NCBI GenBank assembly: GCA_016714795.1 | Contig: JADKCA010000001.1 | Span: forward strand, 620,001 to 684,000 | Reading direction: 5' to 3' | DNA length: 64,000 nucleotides | Origin: Sphingomonadales bacterium | GTDB lineage: Bacteria > Pseudomonadota > Alphaproteobacteria > Sphingomonadales > Sphingomonadaceae | Shown: positions 61,336 through 64,000 of the stretch, one piece after another | Position numbering within the stretch: the stretch's first letter is position 1 | Layout of the letters: every line of letters starts with the position of its first letter | The notes under the pieces: model-generated | Databases searched by the model: none | Told to the model about the DNA's origin: nothing | Seen by the model: only the letters and a program-made list of their open reading frames with translations | Translations under genes and position numbers: made by a program

Positions 61336-62280
61336 TCAATAGCCAAGCGCAAGGTTGACGAGAGGGGTCAACTCTTGCCCTGCCTTGAATCGCGCAAGAT
61401 TTTCGACGAAGCGCGCCACCGCGCGCGCAAACATCTTGTCCTGTGCACGGCCAGACAAGTGCATGGAGATGTGCGCGTTGGGCAAGTTCCACAAGATATG
61501 GTCCGCGGGCAAAGGCTCCGGCGTGGTGACATCCAGCCATGCCTGACCGATGCTGCCGGATTGCAGCGCAGACACCAATGCGTCCTGATCAATCACGGTG
61601 CCCCGCGCAAAATTGAGGATGCAGGCGGTGGGTTTCATCGCCGCAAACTCCGCCGCGCCGATCATATGCTCGGTTTCAGGCGTGGCGGGGACGGCGATGA
61701 TCACCCAGTCAAACCCGCCAAGCCGCGCGCGCCATTGATCCGGCGTCAACGTATCGGGAGAAGGCGTGCGGCGCACAGACACCACCTCCACGCCAAACGG
61801 CCTTAGTCGTTCCTCGATCAACTCCCCAATCGCGCCGCGCCCCAGAATCAGCGCTTTGCTACCTGCCAGTTCCATCTTGCCGGGGGAGTCGCGCAGCCAT
61901 GTCCGCTCCTGAGCGGCCTGCATGACATCGCGATACCCCTTGGCCATGATGAGCATGGCCATAACCGCATATTCGGCAATGGTCAGCGCGTTGATGCCTG
62001 CGCCATTGGTGAATTTCACCCCGCGCTCCGCCATGAGTTGCAGCGGCATTCCATCCACGCCCGCATAAATGGAATTGAGCCATTTCAGCCGCGTCGCCAG
62101 CCGCACGGCCTCAGCCATATCGGGCTTTTTATAGGTGTCGAACCAGCCGATTTCGGCCGCAGGTGCGAGGTCGAACAGTTCCTGCGTGGTGTGATAAGAG
62201 CGCGGTTCCACCCAATCAGGCAGGAGCGGTTCGATATGCGCGCGGGCAACGGCGGAGAGCAGAGCGACGGTCTTGGTCAT
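61336..62280 (-). CDS. D-2-hydroxyacid dehydrogenase
   Basis: The 314-residue NAD(P)-dependent enzyme shows LNSIYAGVDGMPL and NGAGINALTIAEYA near the substrate cleft, the Rossmann motif ALILGRGAIGELIEERL, LNFARGTVIDQDALV, DVTTPEPLP with Glu, and NAHISMHLSGRAQDKMF with the catalytic His. It reduces 2-keto acids to D-2-hydroxy acids or the reverse. The RES-domain gene upstream ends with a four-base overlap of its start (ATGA), so they are co-translated. Confidence 0.9.
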   Translation of the reverse strand: MTKTVALLSAVARAHIEPLLPDWVEPRSYHTTQELFDLAPAAEIGWFDTYKKPDMAEAVRLATRLKWLNSIYAGVDGMPLQLMAERGVKFTNGAGINALTIAEYAVMAMLIMAKGYRDVMQAAQERTWLRDSPGKMELAGSKALILGRGAIGELIEERLRPFGVEVVSVRRTPSPDTLTPDQWRARLGGFDWVIIAVPATPETEHMIGAAEFAAMKPTACILNFARGTVIDQDALVSALQSGSIGQAWLDVTTPEPLPADHILWNLPNAHISMHLSGRAQDKMFARAVARFVENLARFKAGQELTPLVNLALGY

Positions 62281-62738
62281 GGGATGGTCCTTGTGGAGGC
62301 ATCGAGCGCGGGCAGCGCCATGGTTTGTGCAAAGCTGAAAGGCCGTGTGACAAGCGGCGCAATGGTGCGCGCCAGCGGATGCGCGCAGTTCATCATGATG
62401 ATGTCGGCTTCGGGCAACACGGCAGATTGGACAGCCGCGAAGAGATGTGTGGCTTGATCGATCCAGGCATCGCTCAAGGCGCGCTTTTCATCCGCATCGG
62501 GTGTGTAAGGGAGGCGGAGCGGCGCGAGCGCGGTTTCGGTCCAGCCCAACACATAATCATCATCCACGCCCTGAAGATCGCGCGGCAAATAGCGCAGCAC
62601 CACCAGCACGGCGAGGCCGGGTTCCGAAGCAAAGTTCACAATGGGGTGGCCCGGCGCAGTCCAGCGTGCGCCATGCTTTTCAGGGCCGGAGCCATCGAGC
62701 GCGCTATGGACCGCGCGGGTGAGCCGCCAGAGTTTCAT
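62277..62738 (-). CDS. RES-domain protein (possibly degenerate)
   Basis: The 153-residue protein matches the RES domain by MKLWRLTRAVHS, ALDGSGPEKHGARWTAPGHPIVNFASEPGLAVLVVLRYLP. RES toxins degrade NAD+. Key positions differ from the usual pattern: an expected Tyr is Phe or Asn (IVNFAS), and the Glu in the helix ALAxLExLVH is replaced by hydrophobic residues (LAVLVVLRYL). No Xre-type antitoxin gene precedes it. It shares a four-base overlap with the dehydrogenase gene. It may be a domesticated or inactive RES protein. The start is the ATG at 62738; an upstream ATG at 62759 is possible. Confidence 0.72.
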   Translation of the reverse strand: MKLWRLTRAVHSALDGSGPEKHGARWTAPGHPIVNFASEPGLAVLVVLRYLPRDLQGVDDDYVLGWTETALAPLRLPYTPDADEKRALSDAWIDQATHLFAAVQSAVLPEADIIMMNCAHPLARTIAPLVTRPFSFAQTMALPALDASTRTIP

Positions 62739-62788
62739 GGCGCATCTTCCCCCCTGCAAGATATTGGGGAAGATGATGGCAATTCTGT

Positions 62789-62815
62789 CCTCCCCATCAT
62801 CTTGCGATGGGGAGG
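62789..62815. repeat. 10-bp hairpin repeat upstream of RES gene
   Basis: CCTCCCCATC (62789-62798) pairs with GATGGGGAGG (62806-62815) across a seven-base loop. The following GTGGCAGACGCGGAGCGTCTGAC holds a second small palindrome. The pattern looks like a sphingomonad intergenic repeat and may end the cysS transcript. Confidence 0.65.
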
Positions 62816-62849
62816 TGGCAGACGCGGAGCGTCTGACAGACGGGCCACG

Positions 62850-64000
62850 TCAGATTTCAATCCGCCAATCCCACCCCAGCGGATCGCCGTCCATCACGTC
62901 AACGCCCTTGGCGGTCGGTTCATCGCGCAACGCATCGGAGCGCGCGAAATCCTTTGCAGCCCGCGCATCCTTGCGCGCGGCGAGGATGGCTTCGATCTCG
63001 GCTTCGGTGATCTGGGCGTTGGCCGGGCGGATGCGAAGATCGGCGCGGGTGAGGGAGAGGATTGAGGCCGAGGACGGAATTCATTAGTGCCAGCTCGACC
63101 TGTCGCTGAGTGCCATCAACCTTTTTGACTGTTATCATTTCTTCTAGGCAGGTCAGCACAACCGCCGTATTCAGGTCCTCCGAAATGGCTCGTTCGAAGC
63201 TGGCCATAACGGGAAGTTTCTCAATCGTCACCCTGGAATAGTTTCAGGGTCCAAGCCCTCAGGCTTATCGATTGTTGGACCCCGAAGGAAAAGTCCGGGG
63301 TGACGGGCCTGAGTGCCTCCACTCCCACCATCCGCTTCAACCGTGTAAACGCCGCCGCCAGATTTTCCCAGCTGAACTCCAGCTCGCTGCGATAATGCGC
63401 CTGCAAGCACAGCAGGCGATAGGCGAGGGGGTGGAAGCCCTTGTCCACCAGCACTTGCAACCGCAGGAATTCGCCCGTCGACTTGCTCATCTTGCCACCG
63501 CGATCGATCAGGAAGTTATTGTGCATCCAGATGCGCGCACCGGAATGGTCGCAGCCGGTATAGGCCTGGTTCTGCGCGATTTCGTTAGGATGGTGGATCT
63601 CGCGATGGTCGATGCCGCCGGTGTGGATGTCGAACGGCATGCCCAGCAAGGCCTCGCTCATCACCGAGCATTCGAGATGCCAGCCGGGCGCGCCTTTGCC
63701 CCATGGGGAATCCCATTCCATCTGCCGCGTTTCGCCCGTCGGCGTTTTGCGCCAGATGGCAAAGTCCGCCTGATGGCGTTTGCCATCCACCGTTTCGATT
63801 CGGCCTTCGCCCTCCTCTGTCGCGGCGCGGGCAAGGCGGCCATAATCGGCGACGGTCGAGGTGTCGAAATAGAGGCCGCTCTCCAGCTTGTAGCAATGCT
63901 TGTCGGCAATGCTCTTTGCGAAGTCGATCATGCGTTCGACATAATCGGTGGCGATGCTCCACTGGAAGGGCTGGCGGATATTGAGCCGGTTGATGTCTTC
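62850..64000 (-). pseudogene. cysS: Cysteinyl-tRNA synthetase, 3' part, disrupted (cysS)
   Basis: CysS charges tRNA-Cys with cysteine. The frame is open from the window end (64000) downwards, so the start lies outside. Seen: EWDSPWGKGAPGWHLECSVMSEALLG, GGIDHREIHHPNEIAQNQ and the KMSKS signature (GGKMSKSTGEF). Then the frame is broken by an 80-base palindromic element at 63226-63305. The element adds PVTPDFSFGVQQSISLRA-type residues and a stop at 63221-63223. The rest continues in another frame (VTIEKLPVMASFERAISEDLNTAVVLT). A second frame change lies near 63062; removing one T:A pair restores ILSLTRADLRIRP through to GDPLGWDWRIEI and the stop at 62850-62852. Either it is truncated, or the second break is an error; see the repeat entry. 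Confidence 0.8.
63226..63305. repeat. Inverted REP pair (REPIN) inserted in cysS
   Basis: CGTCACCC (63226-63233) and GGGTGACG (63298-63305) are exact inverted ends. Each half (CGTCACCC-TGGA...CAGGGTCCAA, and its inverted partner TTGGACCCC...GGGGTGACG) is a near copy of the other and forms its own hairpin. The form CAGGGTGACG/GGACCCTGAA is a widespread alphaproteobacterial REP motif. It is 80 bases long, not a multiple of three, and lies inside a coding gene. Confidence 0.85.

Noticed and set aside
62277..62738. A toxin-antitoxin module.
   Set aside because: No antitoxin gene is adjacent, and the gene overlaps a metabolic gene; only the RES similarity remains.
1..64000. CRISPR arrays, transposases, integrases or phage genes.
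   Set aside because: No regularly spaced direct repeats and no DDE, serine or tyrosine recombinase motifs were seen in any frame.

Overview
This window looks like a chromosomal segment of a GC-rich alphaproteobacterium, most likely a member of the Sphingomonadales. The evidence is the bamA-ompH-fabZ order, a C4-pathway 5-aminolevulinate synthase (hemA), a cysteinyl-tRNA synthetase of the 'GGIDHREIHHPNEIAQ' type that I associate from memory with sphingomonads, many acyl-CoA, P450 and aldehyde catabolic genes, and several families of short palindromic repeats. I saw no rRNA, CRISPR array, prophage or insertion sequence. After annotation no gap exceeds about 220 bases.

Layout. 1-3630: outer-membrane and envelope genes (bamA 3' part, ompH/skp, fabZ) and rpmE with a strong terminator. 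3719-5085: tRNA-Asn and hemA (minus). 5183-10728: a P450 module (minus strand P450, a 59-residue rubredoxin, a quinone oxidoreductase, a metallo-beta-lactamase-fold protein, and a flavin reductase further along), with a divergent TetR regulator and a palindromic operator. 10946-14003: a lipoprotein PQQ alcohol dehydrogenase with cytochrome domain, and XdhC. 14007-21266: an electron-transfer locus. It holds CcmI, an NAD(P)H/FAD + 2x cyclic-nucleotide-binding + 4x[4Fe-4S] fusion protein, a five-helix cytochrome b-like membrane protein, an FHA-TM-decaheme fusion, and a cNMP-phosphodiesterase-like protein. 21336-31579: aldehyde dehydrogenase, acyl-CoA dehydrogenase, two amidohydrolases with a POT peptide transporter, an M48/PDZ protease, nitroreductase, GntR regulator and protein phosphatase. 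31737-48100: a long plus-strand run of acyl-CoA catabolic genes that leads directly into coenzyme F420 biosynthesis (cofE, cofC, fbiC). 48245-57893: a tight four-gene minus-strand operon (pentaheme cytochrome, GlcG-like lipoprotein, outer-membrane beta-barrel, decaheme-LVIVD protein). 58020-64000: aldehyde dehydrogenase, TPP enzyme, D-2-hydroxyacid dehydrogenase, RES-domain protein, and a cysS disrupted by a palindromic repeat pair.

How it may work together. The two multiheme loci could form one pathway. Electrons from NAD(P)H would pass through the cytoplasmic flavo-iron-sulphur hub and the cytochrome b to the periplasmic decaheme domain, and then through the pentaheme/beta-barrel/decaheme operon to or from the cell surface. 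The hub carries second-messenger domains (cNMP, FHA), so flow may be gated by signals. This is inference; the domain content itself is read directly from the sequence. The catabolic run plus F420 genes suggests an F420-dependent step in breakdown of a ring or terpenoid/steroid-like acid, but no F420-dependent enzyme and no cofD is visible here.

Quality caveat. Six genes (bamA, the phosphodiesterase-like gene, two amidohydrolases, the CoA-transferase and cysS) carry frameshifts. Most are single-base and lie in or beside short homopolymers, so many are probably sequencing or assembly indels. I give the reconstructed gene spans and say where each break lies.
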